The notes: generated from the letters alone by a model not told the origin. Counted from the stretch's first letter, positions 33,199 through 44,615 are shown. The stretch: DNA of 64,000 bases from Armigeres subalbatus (GCF_024139115.2 NC_085141.1:428128338-428192337), one strand, 5' to 3'. Numbers and translations are program-made.

Positions 33199-33279
33199 TA
33201 GCTTTGAGTTACAAGTGTAGTTATTAAGCGACTTAAGTGCCGCTTGGCTGTCAGAGAAAATACATATTTTTGCAAATCT

Positions 33280-33540
33280 TTACTTTCTCCTCAGGCATAA
33301 TAACACGCATTCTAATATTGCATATATTTCCGCCTGAAATACTGTGGGCCACTGTCCTAAGTGGACAGAAATTTTTGTTGTAGGGCCATAGATTCCGGAT
33401 CCTGTCAGATTATTCATTTTCGAACCATCTGTGAAGAAATTTATAGAGCCTGTTGGAACGCTGGGTCCACCTCCTTCCCACTCCTGGCGGGAAGGAATGA
33501 ACACATCGTAAGGTAAGTCATAATTGACTACCGTTTCCAT
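33280..33540 (-). pseudogene. LINE RNase H N-terminal half
   Basis: 86 codons. INFFTDGSKMNNLTGSGIYG is the first RNase H motif with its catalytic aspartate, and VFQAEIYAILECV holds the catalytic glutamate. RNase H degrades the RNA strand of the RNA-DNA hybrid during retrotransposition. A frameshift at its 3' end separates it from 32605-33198. Confidence 0.85.
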
Positions 33541-33644
33541 CCAGTCACTACAAATTCCTATTGCGGGATTTATGGCAAATTCATTTAATATGCTGAGGTG
33601 ACCCGTAAGGTCTCCCGACAGCAGTGTTTTTGTTCTCTTTAACC

Positions 33645-33929
33645 TTAGAGCACTTTTTCCGCTTCCAGCTTTATGAATTGATCTAACTGGGGCAGGTGAA
33701 GCATTGCGTCTAGGGCCAAAGTGGGTGTACTACGAACTGCACCAGTGATGGCTATGCAAGCGGTGCGTTGGATTTTGTTGAGCTTAGCCCTTGCAGCAGC
33801 CTCATTAGTTTTAGGCCACCAGACAAGGGAAGCGTAAGTTGTCCTGGGACGGACAATGGTTTTATATATCCACATGATCATACTTGGTTTTAGGCCCCAT
33901 CTTTTACTAAGGGTTTTGAACAATCCCAA
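33645..33929 (-). pseudogene. LINE RT thumb/connection region
   Basis: 94 codons with SKRWGLKPSMIMWIYKTIVR, PRTTYASLVWWPKTNE, NKIQRTACIAITGAVRSTPT and ALDAMLHLPQLDQFI. This is the C-terminal RT region preceding RNase H in I/LOA/R1-type LINEs. The element is cut off just upstream (about 33950). Confidence 0.82.
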
Positions 33930-34125
33930 AGTGTATTGATTAATGAAATCGGCTGATTAATGAAATACTGTATCGCGTCAGCTATACCTAAGGTGGCAGC
34001 CCCACCAGCGCGATGTAGGTAACGTGACCCCGGTAAGGTAGCTTACTGAAGCCTCTCAAATACCACGAAAAATGGAGATAGAAGAAAAAGAGATCGTTAT
34101 TTTTGGCCACCGACCCGGCAACGAA

Positions 34126-34772
34126 ATAAGGACTATGATTGGAAGCTCGGTACCTGGAATATCAGGACCCTGAATGAAACTGGATAAGTGAGCCTTCTGG
34201 CTTGTGAACTGCAAAAGGTTAGAGTGAACGTGCCCGCTATTCAAGCTAGATCCGGAGAACGTGAATTCCGAACCGTGGACCCCACGACTAACATGGCATT
34301 CAAGTATAACATCTATCATAGCGGCGGCGGAAAAGCAGAGCATGGAGTTGGTTTCGTAGTGATGGGCAAGCAGATGAAGCGAGTGATGCGATGGAAACAC
34401 ATTAACGAACGAATCTGTGTGTTTAGGATACGGGGCAAATTCTTCAATTACAGTCTAATCAACGTTTATGCACCGACAAACGATACATCCGACGACGTGA
34501 AGGACACGTTTTATGAATGTCTTGATAAAGCCTATGGAGAGTGCCCAAAGCATGACGTGAAGATTGTTATCGGAGAAGCTAACGCTCCGGTCGATGGAGA
34601 GGACTTTTTCCGTCCCGTAATTGGTAGGGAGAGCCTTCACTCCGCTACCAATGACAACGGCCTACGGCTAGTAAATTTCGCTGCTGCCAGAGGGTCATCA
34701 GTAGCACCTACTTTGCACGAAAGAATATCAGAAAGCACACCTGGAGACACCCAAATGGTCGCAACCAGATAG
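34126..34772 (+). pseudogene. RTE endonuclease, second copy
   Basis: Begins with WKLGTWNIRTLNETG at 34138-34182, cut by a stop (TAA) near 34183. It continues with GVGFVVMGKQMKRVMRWKHI, FFNYSLINVYAPTNDTSDDV and DVKIVIGEANAPVDGEDFF. The catalytic G-D-x-N reads G-E-A-N here, so a key aspartate is lost. The frame ends at 34770. The rest of the domain (IESDHY-like block) continues in another phase at about 34800-34850 (..NIDSDHYLVV..). Confidence 0.85.
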
Positions 34773-34866
34773 ACCACGATTCTCGGATGTTATTGATGTA
34801 CGGACATTTAGAGGTCCGAACATTGACTCTGATCACTACCTCGTTGTCAGTAAAATTCGATCACGG

Positions 34867-35550
34867 TTGTCAACTCATTCGATAGAAAGATCACAGCAAG
34901 CTATGCGTTACAATATCCAGCGTTTGTCGGCGGAAGGAGTATCGGCTGAGTACCGCCAGAAGGTCGACGAACGGATAAGTGCAATCAACGTTAGCGACAA
35001 CATCATCGATCTATGGGAGTCGACCCATGGAGCGGTGAGCACAACAGCACGAGAAGTGGTAGGTACTGCACAGAGGCGACACAAGACGGGTTGGGTCGAT
35101 GTGGAGTGTCAGAGAGTGACAGACGAGAAGAACATTGCCAGAAGCCGGATGTTGCTGTCCGGTACCCGATCGAATAGAGATCGGTACAAGGAAGCAAGAG
35201 CAGCAGAAAAATGAACCCACCACAGGAAGAATAAACAGTATGAAGAACAAGTGATTAGCGAGGCGCAGGAAATAATGGAGCAGAACGATATGCGGAGGTT
35301 TTATGATACTGTAGATAGTGTGTGAAGGAAGACAGCGCCATCTCCCGTCATGTGCAACGACCAACAAGGGAATTTGTTGACAGACAAAACTGAAGTAGCT
35401 GCCTGGTGGAAGCAACACTTCGAGAATTTGTTGAATGGAGGAAGTGACGGTGCATCGGTGAACAGAATAAATATTATCGACGATGAACAAGCTGTGGAGC
35501 CGCCTACTTTGGATGAGATTAGTAAAGCTACCGCCATCGGGGGTGACAAT
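34867..35550 (+). pseudogene. RTE linker and RT N-terminal part, second copy
   Basis: Frames at 34867-35214 and 35350-35550. The first holds VVGTAQRRHKTGWVDVECQR and a basic tail (KEARAAEK). The second holds NLLTDKTEVAAWWKQHFENL and EISKAT, corresponding to the linker and the start of the RT domain. A stop at about 35212 and the MITE insertion at 35539 interrupt it. Confidence 0.75.
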
Positions 35551-35738
35551 GGGTCTGGGGGGTGAGAATGGGTCATCGCTCTCACCGGCAGCCTGGAGGT
35601 CGGATAGCAAAATCGTTCAAAAAGGTCTCTTATATTTTAGTCTTCTTGTCCTCAGATACATTCAATCTATTCTACAAGCATTCTAAGTACTTGAAACAGT
35701 GACCCATTCTCACCCCCATTTGACCCATTGTCACCCCC
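35539..35738. mobile_element. MITE inserted in the second RTE LINE
   Basis: Left end GGGGGTGACAATGGGTCTGG and right end, reversed, GGGGGTGACAATGGGTCAAA, with a second GGGGTGAGAATGGGTCA block inside each end. 200 bp, non-coding. The RTE coding sequence resumes after it. Target duplication not resolved. Confidence 0.78.
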
Positions 35739-35759
35739 GACGACGGTATTAAAGAACTG

Positions 35760-36361
35760 AAAATAATAACGCTACTGGGAAGGACCAGCTCCCGGCTGAA
35801 CTTCTCAGACATGGCAGTGATCAACTTTATGACATTCTGCACCGTATTATGTCGAAAATATGGGAAAACTGCACACTGGTTGGACGGTCTCATTTGCCCA
35901 CTCTTCAAGAAAGAGCCCATACTGGAGTGCGTCAATTACCGAGGAATAACCCTCCTTAATTCAGCGTACAAAATTATGTCCCGTATTCTGTTCAACTGAG
36001 ACAAATCCTTGATAAATTCCGGGAGTACAACTTGCAGACACATCACCTGTTTATTGATTTCAAGGTGGTGTACGATTCAGTGAAACGTAATGAATTATGG
36101 AAAATTATGCTAGAACATAGTTTTCCGGCGAAGGTGATACGTCTGATTCGTATTATAACATTGGACGGATCGAAATCATGTGTAAGGGTTGCGGATGAAA
36201 TATCGACATCAGTTGTTACCTTAGATGGATTGAAGCAGGGTGATGCACTCTCGAATCTCAATCACTCACGATCAATACCAGCAAAACGAAGTACATTATT
36301 GCTGCCAATCAACGTGGGTTCATTAGTGGTGGTGGTGGTAGCCATGGTGCTGCGGATGTAA
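35760..36361 (+). pseudogene. RTE reverse transcriptase, second copy
   Basis: [20 protein letters not shown] and [17 protein letters not shown] (35880-35999), then after a deletion HHLFIDFKVVYDSVKRNELW (36038-36100), LIRIITLDGSKSCVRVADE, and LDGLKQGDALSNLN (36220-36260). The stretch carrying the FADD catalytic box is deleted: the sequence passes from QGDALSNLNHS straight to a later block. The enzyme is therefore dead. Confidence 0.82.
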
Positions 36362-36715
36362 GGTGCTGCGGACAATACTCGGCGTAAACAGCAGAACGGT
36401 ATCTGGCGGCGACGCATTAATCACGAATTGTAACAGGTATATAAAGGGCTGAATATTGTTCAGCTTATACAACACGGCAGATTACGGTGGGCTGGACACG
36501 TTGCTCGTATACCGGAAGAACGTCAAGCGAAGATAATGTTTAGTAAAAACCCGGATGAGGCCGCGTACACGATGGCTTTTTGCAGTTGAAGAGGACCTGA
36601 GGGCGCTCAATGTTCAGGTCGACTGGAAACGATTGGCCCAGGATCGAGTCCAGCGGAGAAGGATACTCCATTCGGCGTAGGTTCATCGAAGAGCTTTAGC
36701 CCATCAAGTATCAGG

Positions 36716-38437
36716 TAAGTGATATAAAAATGGAATGGTACAAGTATTTTGTCATTTCTCATAGTACGAAGAGTACACAATATTGAAATAGAATGATAAA
36801 ATCTGCCTTTGAAGCACATGAAAAACAATTTCATAAGATGTAGACAACCCCTAATTATTAATTTGCCATCCGAATAATCTGAAACGATGAAATCGATTTG
36901 CAGTGATGAACTCTCCCCCGCAAACTGGCACTGATAGAAAATAATCACAATCTCAGTATGGCGCAACCGATAACAATGATGTGTCAAACAATAATTTTCT
37001 ATGCATATGGCCGGACCACCTGTTGAGCAAGGAGGTGAATGATTTTCCGCGTTTCCTCCAAAACAAGATGAAATCGAAACCACTTGAAAGAAAATCGCTC
37101 TCCGCCGGATTGATCTCGTAGCGACAGCGAATGCTCGTTCCAGGCAGAGCGTTATCGACTAGGTGCTGCCGGCAAATATGATTGAACCGTTTACGGCATT
37201 CGTCTATGAGCGCCCTGTGGAGTTATGAGGCACTTGGGAAGAAGATCTAATTAAGTAAGTACCATCGTAGAAATGGTCGCTTGGTAGGTAGATAACTGCA
37301 CGATGATTGACAACAAGAAACAGGATATGCCTTCTAAGCTAGGAAAGAAAACGATTTTTCGTAATGGGTTACACACTTTCAGCAAAATTTGGATACGTCG
37401 CTAATTTTGAATGGCATAGCAATTTTACAACTTCCACTTTATGAATGTGCTGTGATGAACAACCTAATTGTGCATTTTGAATAATTTTGGTAAAAATCTG
37501 AAGGAAATAAGTCACGTGATCAAACTGGGTACACAAGGCAATAGATCAAATTTTGCTGATCGAGAAAATTTAAAATAAATCGATGAAATTGGTACTATGT
37601 ATAGGTATTGGACAGTATTGGAAAATTAGGCAAATTGAGAAAAAAAGAATGTTGTGCAAATTGGATTGGATAACTAAGAAAAAATCAGTTGTTCAACATT
37701 ACAGAAATTTAATAAATCAATCAGATTTTGGATGCGACAAATTACACATGCTGTGCATTTTAGACAAATTATTTGAAAAAGACATCTAAGATAAAATAGC
37801 TGAAAAAATCGAATCAAACAAAATAGCTAAACAAATCGAATTTTTATCTGTATCTTTTATTATTGTATTGTATCCCGTATACACCATTTTATATCTATCT
37901 GCTAAGGTAGGTACTGTTGTTTTAAATGTGTAAACCAAAGGAAAAAAAATGTTACGTATCGTATCGTTATACCGGTTATACCACGTTATACACCTGTACC
38001 TAATAGAACTAGGTTCGTGAAATTATTTACTTCCGCACTTTCAATCAGCTGACGCATGGTCAAGTACGTGCCCACAGCTGAGACGGAGAGATATACTATT
38101 TTCTTAAGGGTTGGAAAAGTCAGATAAATAAATCAATCAGCATGTTGAAAATGAAGTGCTAGAGACCAAAAACATCCACTATAGATAAAAACGCCGTTAC
38201 GGTATACCATATTATTTATCGTGCTAACGATAACGATAAAATTTCTACAAAATTCTACAACATTTCAAAAACTGATGTTTTAGATATATGCATGATTAGA
38301 TTTATTGCGGTTTTATAGCACACTTGAAGAGTGAATCAATGTCTCCAAGGGCGTTGAAAATGTTTCTTGAGTGCGACTTCGCACAGTTCGACCCAAAATT
38401 TGTAAAGCGTACGCGTGGTGCGTTTTTGGTATGGGAA
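36716..38437. other. AT-rich non-coding sequence
   Basis: No family matches. A minus frame of 158 codons at 36607-37083 overlaps the RTE tail and lacks any recognisable domain. The rest is strongly AT-rich with short frames. Confidence 0.45.
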
Positions 38438-38600
38438 GATCCATAAAGTACGTCACGCAAAATTTGGCTATTTTCAAACCCCCCCCCCCTCCGTCACACT
38501 TTTTGTATTAAACCTCTAAAATTTTTATATGAGTCGTCACGCTGTTCGGAACTCCCCCTCCCCCTATGAGCGTGACGTACTTTGTGGATGGCCCCTATGA
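38438..38600. mobile_element. MITE of the GGGGCCATCCACAAAG family
   Basis: Left end GGGAAGATCCATAAAGTACG and right end, reversed, GGGGCCATCCACAAAGTACG, both continuing TCACGC. Two C-rich blocks (CCCCCCCCC and CCCCCTCCCCC) lie inside. TAT occurs on both sides, possibly a short target duplication. The terminal pattern resembles that of the MITEs at 7617 and 11374. Confidence 0.78.
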
Positions 38601-39721
38601 GGTAACTGGAGTTCTATATCTTGATGAACTTTCCAATAAAGCTTAACAAAATTTAGAAAATGTAAATTTTCTGCAATTTTGAGGAGAAAAAACATCTTTG
38701 CTTAAGATAAAAATGCAAATGAAAATCGTAGCAACTCAAAGATTTTTGTTTTTTTTTAAGACAAATGCATTGCTCTGCAACTAAACAGGTTTACAAAATA
38801 TTTTCAATTCTTCGATTCAACTGAACAGAAGTTGTTTCCACATATAAAACATCGGATGATAGGACCAGACATTCTCTGGACACTGAGTAATTGGGTACAT
38901 ACTAAAAACCCCTTTTCACAACTCGTTTTAAAAGTCAACTAGGCATGGAAAGTCGTTCGGGAAATAGCTCTACATTCAGCATTGCATGCACCGGAAAAAA
39001 ATGCTGTTTAATTGTGTTGTACTTATTTGTTATTCACCTGCGTTCTATCTTATACTATTATACGTTTACCAATTAGGGGAACTGTTCCATTTTTTATCTC
39101 ATTGAACATATATTCATCTCATCGCAAAACAGAGAAATACAGCACCAATCTCCCCTACAATGTTGAATACAACGCGTATCGTACTTTTTCTGCATGTGCG
39201 TGCTGGCCATTGCACTTTATGGTTACTAGGTTTGTTATTGATGGGAGGATCATAAATAAACAATCTGTGTAGGGTTTTAACCGTCCATTTGTCGTGTTGA
39301 CAACGGATTTTATTACTGGCAGAAGGTGTATGAAACGTGTTGGAAATGAAATGATTTCGCACCACCATATTCGATGTTGCTGATATGCAACTGAAACCAT
39401 TGATATAATTGCTGAAACTGATCTGTATATAGGAAATAAAAAGAACGTACAGTATATTGCTTCTGAGTTTGAATGTGTTTAAAAAATGTTTAAAGAACGT
39501 TATGGGTCATATAAAATACAAGGTCTCTGTGTAAATTAAGGTTTGAAAGCAAATTCCATGCTCATGTTCAAAAAATCATGAACATGAGCTATTTTTGACT
39601 GTTTTTTTTTCAATTTGCTTTTGTGCAAGATTAGCCAATTATCAATTAGCCAAATTTTCATATAATAATAACCAATTTTTCGTATGGTAATCCTTGGTCG
39701 ATATTATCGCAACAAGTTGCA
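38601..39721. other. AT-rich non-coding sequence
   Basis: No recognisable element ends or domains; short overlapping frames around 39012-39400 only. Confidence 0.45.
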
Positions 39722-39852
39722 TTCATAAAGCCTTGTCGGTCGCTATTGAATTTCATAACGATCGGTCAATGCGTTCAAAAGTTGTGAAGAAAATGGTGTA
39801 CCAAAGCAAAAAGGTTAGTGTGTTGGATAAATGCGAGAAAGGCACTATCACT

Positions 39853-40136
39853 ACTTCTTCTTCTTCGTTGGCATTACATCCCCCACTGGGACATTGCCGC
39901 CTCGCAGCTTAGTGTTCATTAAGCACTTCCACAGTTATGAACTGCGAGGTTTCTAAGCCAAGTTACCATTTCTGCATTCGTATATCATGAGGCTAACACG
40001 ATGATACTTGTATGCCCAGGGAAGTCGAGACAATTTCCAATCCGAAAATTTCCTAGGCCGGCACCGGGAATCGAACCCAGCCACCCTCAGCATGGTCTTG
40101 CTTTGTAGCCGCGCGTCTTACCGCACGGCTAAGGAG
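39853..40136 (-). mobile_element. tRNA-derived SINE, full length (Feilai-like)
   Basis: Read on the minus strand: CCTCCTTAGCCGTGCGGTAA (A-box region), then GGGTTCGATTCCC, a perfect RNA polymerase III B box, then about 190 bp of body ending in GCCAACGAAGAAGAAGAAG. The GAA tail replaces a poly(A). It matches the copies at 48382, 51726 and 63933. The family name is from memory of Aedes SINEs and needs checking. Confidence 0.85.
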
Positions 40137-40251
40137 GAGCTAAGGAGGGATTTATTCTTATACATTTGAATTGGACGGGAGTTTGTAGATTTCAGGCGCC
40201 AAATTTGTTTTAATCACGTTCGAATTCTAATCTTGAATCTAACTCTCCCAG

Positions 40252-41471
40252 TACAGGGTGCGGCAGAAAATAATGCGAAAATGTTTAAACTTGAATATTG
40301 GGTTAATTCGAGTAGTTAGTGACTAATTTCTGTTGAAAGTATATTTGTTTATGTTTACTTTTAAATGCTGCACCGAGAGATTGTAATTGTTTTATTCCAA
40401 ATTTCTAAAAATGTACTCAAAAGAATTGGTTACTAGTTTGTTGCTCGCCCGGAAGACGCCGAATGAGATAGCTATAGTGATAGAATGTCTTTTGGTCACA
40501 GTTTATCGCCTTAAAACGTCTCCACAGGATAGTTCTAAGCAGCGGAAGCCGGAAAGTGGACGTCCATGCTTTACACGCATGCCAAACGTGATCAAATCGG
40601 CTCGTGGAAAGATTACGTTCCATTAAAAAATTGCCAAGGAAGTCAACATTTCTTAAACATCCAAGCGAGATCCATCAAAGAAGACTTGCCTGTACCTTCC
40701 AGAGCTTGAGTGAAACGCCACTTGATTACGGACCTGGTATAGGAACTACAAGTGACTCGTTCAAAAAGATTGCTTTCTTTGTTGAAGGAGGAAAAAATAT
40801 AATCCTGTTCTCCGACGCGAAAAACTCAGCATCGATGCTGACGCCAACGACCGCACGGACCGGTTCATTTCAACGAAGAAAATTGTGGATGTTCTGGAGA
40901 AAATGAAGTTTAAATTCCAAACCAATCCGGCTGATGTCATGATGTTTGGCCACAACGGTTTGAAACTGCGCCTGTTTTCATTTATGTTGGGTTCAAAATC
41001 AATACCGAATTATTTATCGGTATTTTAAAGGAACAAGTGCTTCCCTGCGCTAAGGCCAAATTCGCACGTCCAATCGACCCAACAATGGCTGAAGAACAAA
41101 ATGAAATTTTGGTCGAAAGATTTGTGGCCCCTAGCAGTCCGGATCTTAATCCGTTGGGTTATACGATTGGGGCGTATGTTGAAGCACGAGCCTGCAAACC
41201 ATCGCACCCTTGTGTGAAGACCCTAACGTCAGCCCTAACATGCACATGGCAGTCGATGTCGGAGGACTAGGTTCGAAAGGGGTGTTTTAGCTCCGGCGTC
41301 GTCTTGAAGATATTATTAATAAAAATAGAGCACACATTCAGTAAATTTGTTTGAAAGGGCCTTATAATGATAACTGAACTCGAAAATGTTGATATTATTG
41401 CTTGGAGCAGTTCAAATGGGATTTGAAAGAAATAGAACCAATTTTCGCATTATTTTCTGCCGCACCCTGTA
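40252..41471 (+). mobile_element. Tc1/mariner element 1 with decayed transposase
   Basis: The element 40254-41469 (1216 bp) is flanked by TA on both sides. The ends CAGGGTGCGGCAGAAAATAA and its right-hand complement are identical for 29 bp. It is inserted in family C repeat between AACTCTCCCAG and TCTTAGAAGAG. It contains one transposase pseudogene on the plus strand. Confidence 0.93.
40411..41270 (+). pseudogene. Mariner transposase remnant 1
   Basis: The N-terminal helix-turn-helix part MYSKELVTSLLLARKTPNEI and SGRPCFTRMPNVIKS is followed by a stop at 40624. A later frame has NIILFSDAKNSASM (first catalytic aspartate block, with an altered FSDEK motif), and 41037-41270 has PSSPDLNPLGYTIGAYVEA, where the expected third acidic residue (PLD-Y) is glycine. 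The middle QDGAPCHTS block is unreadable. The N-terminus is clearly homologous to mariner 2 at 52151-52038. Inactive by stops, frameshifts and lost catalytic residues. Confidence 0.88.
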
Positions 41472-41592
41472 TCTTAGAAGAGAAAAACCCTGTCTCCTCC
41501 GCTCGATCATTGCCACTCTGCCGTTGAATGTCTAACCTCTTCCTGCTCCCACAACAACTGGGAACTGTGTGACCCTTAGTGTTGAGCTTTGA

Positions 41593-41710
41593 GTACTTAC
41601 CCTCTTTTTTGTTAAATATCTTGGCTGTGCATATGCACAGCCAAGATATTTAACAAAATATCGTACGGCCGAGTTGCCGAATAATATGCAATTAATTGTA
41701 CTTACCCTCT
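41593..41710. repeat. Perfect 52-bp palindrome between 13-bp direct repeats
   Basis: 41607-41658 is a gapless perfect palindrome with 26-bp arms (centre TGCATATGCA). With 40 further bases it forms a segment bracketed by GTACTTACCCTCT at 41593-41605 and 41698-41710. Confidence 0.85.
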
Positions 41711-42077
41711 ATTAGCGGATGGCAGAATTTAGCACAGTTCTGTATTAATAACTTGTAAAATTTGTATTAAAGTTTGACATATGATACTTGATACTTGATG
41801 GGCTACGGGGGGCAGCAGGGACTTTGTCCAAGGGCTTGACGACCCCTCCCCATGGCCACTGCGAGTTAGACCGGGACCATCGTCCCTAACCCCTAATCCC
41901 AAGGCGTCAAGCGACCCCTGCCGAGGGAATGCATGGCCAGGGGGATGAAATAATAAGTTAGGCGTTTAACGGAGCCTGTGGGGTACCTGGGCACTCTCCA
42001 CAGTAATTGTCCCTTACCGCGTCATGCTGGGCTCTGGCGTGGTGGACCTCTTTTCCCGAGCAACTCGTGGGACCAAA

Positions 42078-43630
42078 ATGGAAAACCAAGTCAGTTCTTC
42101 AATTAGTGGTAGTAGTGTAGGCGACAACCCCTTCGCAAGAGGTGGGTTGTTCAGGTTTCCGCCTAGGAGGCCAGAGGCAATAGTCAGTAGCTCAGTGCGC
42201 AGCGCCAGCGTGGGTCACTCAACCTTCCTCTCGGCTAAAAAACGCCGGTAGGGGTTATTGACGGCTCATGGCTTGTGGAGGCGATGAACCGCAAACGCGA
42301 TGGGCTCTCGGCCTTCGAGGTGGCGACGGAACAGCTGGACGCCATCATCGACTTTGCGTCATCGAAGCATAATATCAGCAAGGACCTCAAGAGGAGCTTG
42401 CAGGAACTTCGAAAGCCGATGCTGGACGCCAAGCTGGAGAGGGCGGTCAGGACGGCCAAGTGTAAACCCGTGAAATCGGTGGAGTCGAGGTCTACCCAGA
42501 CTGAGGCCCAAGGATTCGCGGACTCAGGCAAGGTCGAATCGACCGAAGGCGTGCCAGCGAAGACGGTGGCACCAAAGTCTACCCAGACTGCGGCTCAAGT
42601 ATTTGCGGGTACGTCGGGGTGACTGCTCCAACGGAGCAGACACAAAACAGGGAGACAGTCTCCAGGATGAGCTCCCTGGGGCCGCTCAAAACCCGGAGGG
42701 TTACTACCCCGAACAAGGGTAGTGGGGCTGGGAAGCTGAACCCCGGCCAGGTGCCTCCAAAACCGGGGTAGGAAGGACCTGGAAAGGTCCGTCCACTCAG
42801 GAAAGACGGTGGTAAGGGTTTACGGCAGGCTGAAAGTTCTCAGCCGCACCAGACCAGGGGAATATAGGGGATGACGCCTCCTGGATCCTGGCCAAGAACA
42901 AGAGGAAACCGAAGACGTCAAGGGCCGAAAAGAAAGCCCAGGCGAATGAGGGTAGCAAGAAGTCTAGGGTAGGCGTCAATCGCTCCAGGGCGATGCCCTA
43001 GTCATCACGGCGGACGAGGCTAAGTACTCGGACGTTTTGAAGGCGATGAGGAGTGACGTCAAGCTCGGTGAACTCGGCGCCGACGTACGTCGAATAAGAC
43101 GTACCCGGATGGGCGAGATGATCCTCGAGCTGAAACGGGGCGTCTCGCAAAAGGGCGCCGCCTACAAGAAGTTGGAGGAGGAGGTCCTAGGCGAGACGGT
43201 CAAGGTGAGGGCACTCACGAAGGAGGTGAATCTAAGGGTTAAAGACCTGGACGAGATAACCGAAGTCGAAGAGCTCGTCACGGCACTGCAACGACAGTGT
43301 GAAGTGGAGACGCCCACCGCAGCCGTTCGGCTACGGAAAGGTCCGGCAGGGACGCAGGTAGCATTGTTTCGGCTATCTGCAGCGGACGCCTCCACGGTAA
43401 TCAAGTTAGGGAGCGTCAAGGTGGGATGGTCGGTATGCCCTGTGGGCATATACGAGCAACCCGAAGTTTGCTTCAAGTGCCTGGAACCGGGGAACAAGCA
43501 ATAGGACTGCAAAGGCCCTGAATGAAGCAATCTCTGCCGACGCTGCGGATTGGAGGGACATAAGGCACAATGCTGCACGATTGTTTGATTTGTTCCAGCA
43601 AAGCTGTGAACAGCAAGCACCCCATGGGGG
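42078..43630 (+). pseudogene. R1-type LINE ORF1 (gag-like)
   Basis: The likely start is MENQVSSSISGSSVGDNP. A stop at 42249 is followed by a second frame (42275-42622) with LVEAMNRKRDGLSAFEVATE, then 43037-43504 with a coiled-coil-like region and VCFKCLEPGNKQ. Downstream, CRRCGLEGHKAQCC is a standard C-x2-C-x4-H-x4-C zinc knuckle, the second of the usual three. The first has lost its histidine and is followed by a TAG at 43501. The protein would bind LINE RNA. Several frameshifts (near 42250, 42620-43030 and 43505) make it non-functional. Confidence 0.83.
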
Positions 43631-43670
43631 GTTCGATGTGCCCGGCGTTTAAGCGTGCTGCAAAATCACA

Positions 43671-43934
43671 GTGCAGGTAACGCAGCTGGCTTGCTCGACC
43701 TCGCCCGAGTGTTTGGTGTGCGCAGATTTAGAGGAATCGGCGGAACACGTGTTGTTCGTGTGCTCACGTTTTTGCGCAATGCGTGACCACATGCTTGCCA
43801 CATGTGGTCTGGACACTACCCCGGACAACCTAGTTCGGAGGATGTGTAAAGATGAAGTTGGCTGGAACGCCGTTTTATCGGCTATCGCCCAATTCGTCTC
43901 GGAGCTACACAGAAGGTGGCGCGTGACTCAATGA
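43671..43934 (+). pseudogene. R1-type LINE ORF2 C-terminal tail
   Basis: 87 codons with the Cys-His tail PECLVCADLEESAEHVLFVC and a closing ELHRRWRVTQ before TGA. In intact R1-type elements this follows the RT domain. Here it follows ORF1 by about 40 bp, marking the internal deletion. Confidence 0.83.
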
Positions 43935-44615
43935 TGGCTAGTTCAGGCGCAAATAAGAGGTGGCCCAAGAGATCGGAGTCGGCTTCATGGGTCATACCGG
44001 TGGTCATGCTCTGTGGTCGAACTCGATCCTTTTATCGAACAAGTGGCCGCGCGAAGAACAACATGGTATCGTCGCTTTCGCGGCGTTTGTCAACCGGGCG
44101 GGTTCCGAGCCCGAGGACGGAAAGAGGTCCTCGTCAAGGCTGGGGCAGGCGTAGGCACCGCGTCGGCAAGTCCCTCTGTGTGCTGGCGAATAGGCCCTAT
44201 CGCAGAAAGGTCAATTTGGGGTGCACGCGGCATCATCATTCTTGATACCAGTCGTGCAGAGGGAAGCAGGACATAGCCTTCCGAGGACATAGGGCGTGGT
44301 AAGGCCACCTGGAAAGCCGGTAATGCGCAGGCACGATGGTGTTCTTCTAAAAAAGCGAGTCACGAAGTTCGATGCTGCAATGACACGCAGCTAACCTCGA
44401 GGGTGCGTTGTGCACTGGCACCCCTTTGAAGCATTACTTTCTGGTTGTACCGAAGGGACTATGGGCTTGGCGGCAATGGAAACGGTTTAGCGGGTCGGGG
44501 ATGTAGTCCTGCTTCCCTCGTTTGCTATTGGAGGTGATCACTAACCCCGCACTTCCTGGACAACCCAGGATGTCTGTTGAGCAGATTCCCCCTCCATTGC
44601 TCAGGAAGAAAAAAA

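Larger units (their letters stand above)
32500..33950 (-). mobile_element. 5'-truncated LINE with RNase H (I/LOA/R1 group)
   Basis: The minus strand from 33950 encodes an RT thumb region, an RNase H domain and a Cys-His tail, then an untranslated 3' region containing an ATCTCAGT/ACTGAGAT hairpin near 32520-32550. RNase H after RT is typical of I-, LOA- and some R1-type LINEs. The RT catalytic core is missing by 5' truncation. Confidence 0.82.
33970..36715 (+). mobile_element. Second RTE-clade LINE, heavily decayed
   Basis: Plus-strand order: leader, endonuclease (34126-34772), linker (34867-35550), RT (35760-36361) and C-terminal tail (to about 36690, HGRLRWAGHVARIPEE). A MITE at 35539-35738 interrupts the RT N-terminal part, and several stops occur. 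No 3' microsatellite is obvious. This copy is more diverged than the minus-strand RTE at 28785-31980. Confidence 0.85.
39722..41580 (+). repeat. Dispersed repeat family C, copy interrupted by a SINE and a mariner element
   Basis: Outer segments match 47605-47860: ATTGAATTTCATAACGATCG at 39746, then GCCAAATTTGTTTTAATCAC and AATCTAACTCTCCCAG up to 40251, and after the mariner TCTTAGAAGAGAA, ATTGCCACTCTGCCG and AACTGGGAACTGTGTGA. The second copy lacks the mariner, giving a paralogous empty site. Confidence 0.8.

Noticed and set aside
33938..33966. GATTAATGAAAT repeated twice at the LINE boundary
   Set aside because: Both copies lie on the same side, 17 bp apart, so this is not a target duplication of the truncated LINE.
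39980..40136. tRNA gene candidates from perfect B boxes
   Set aside because: The sequences are SINE heads repeated at several sites; no closed acceptor stem or anticodon arm could be drawn.
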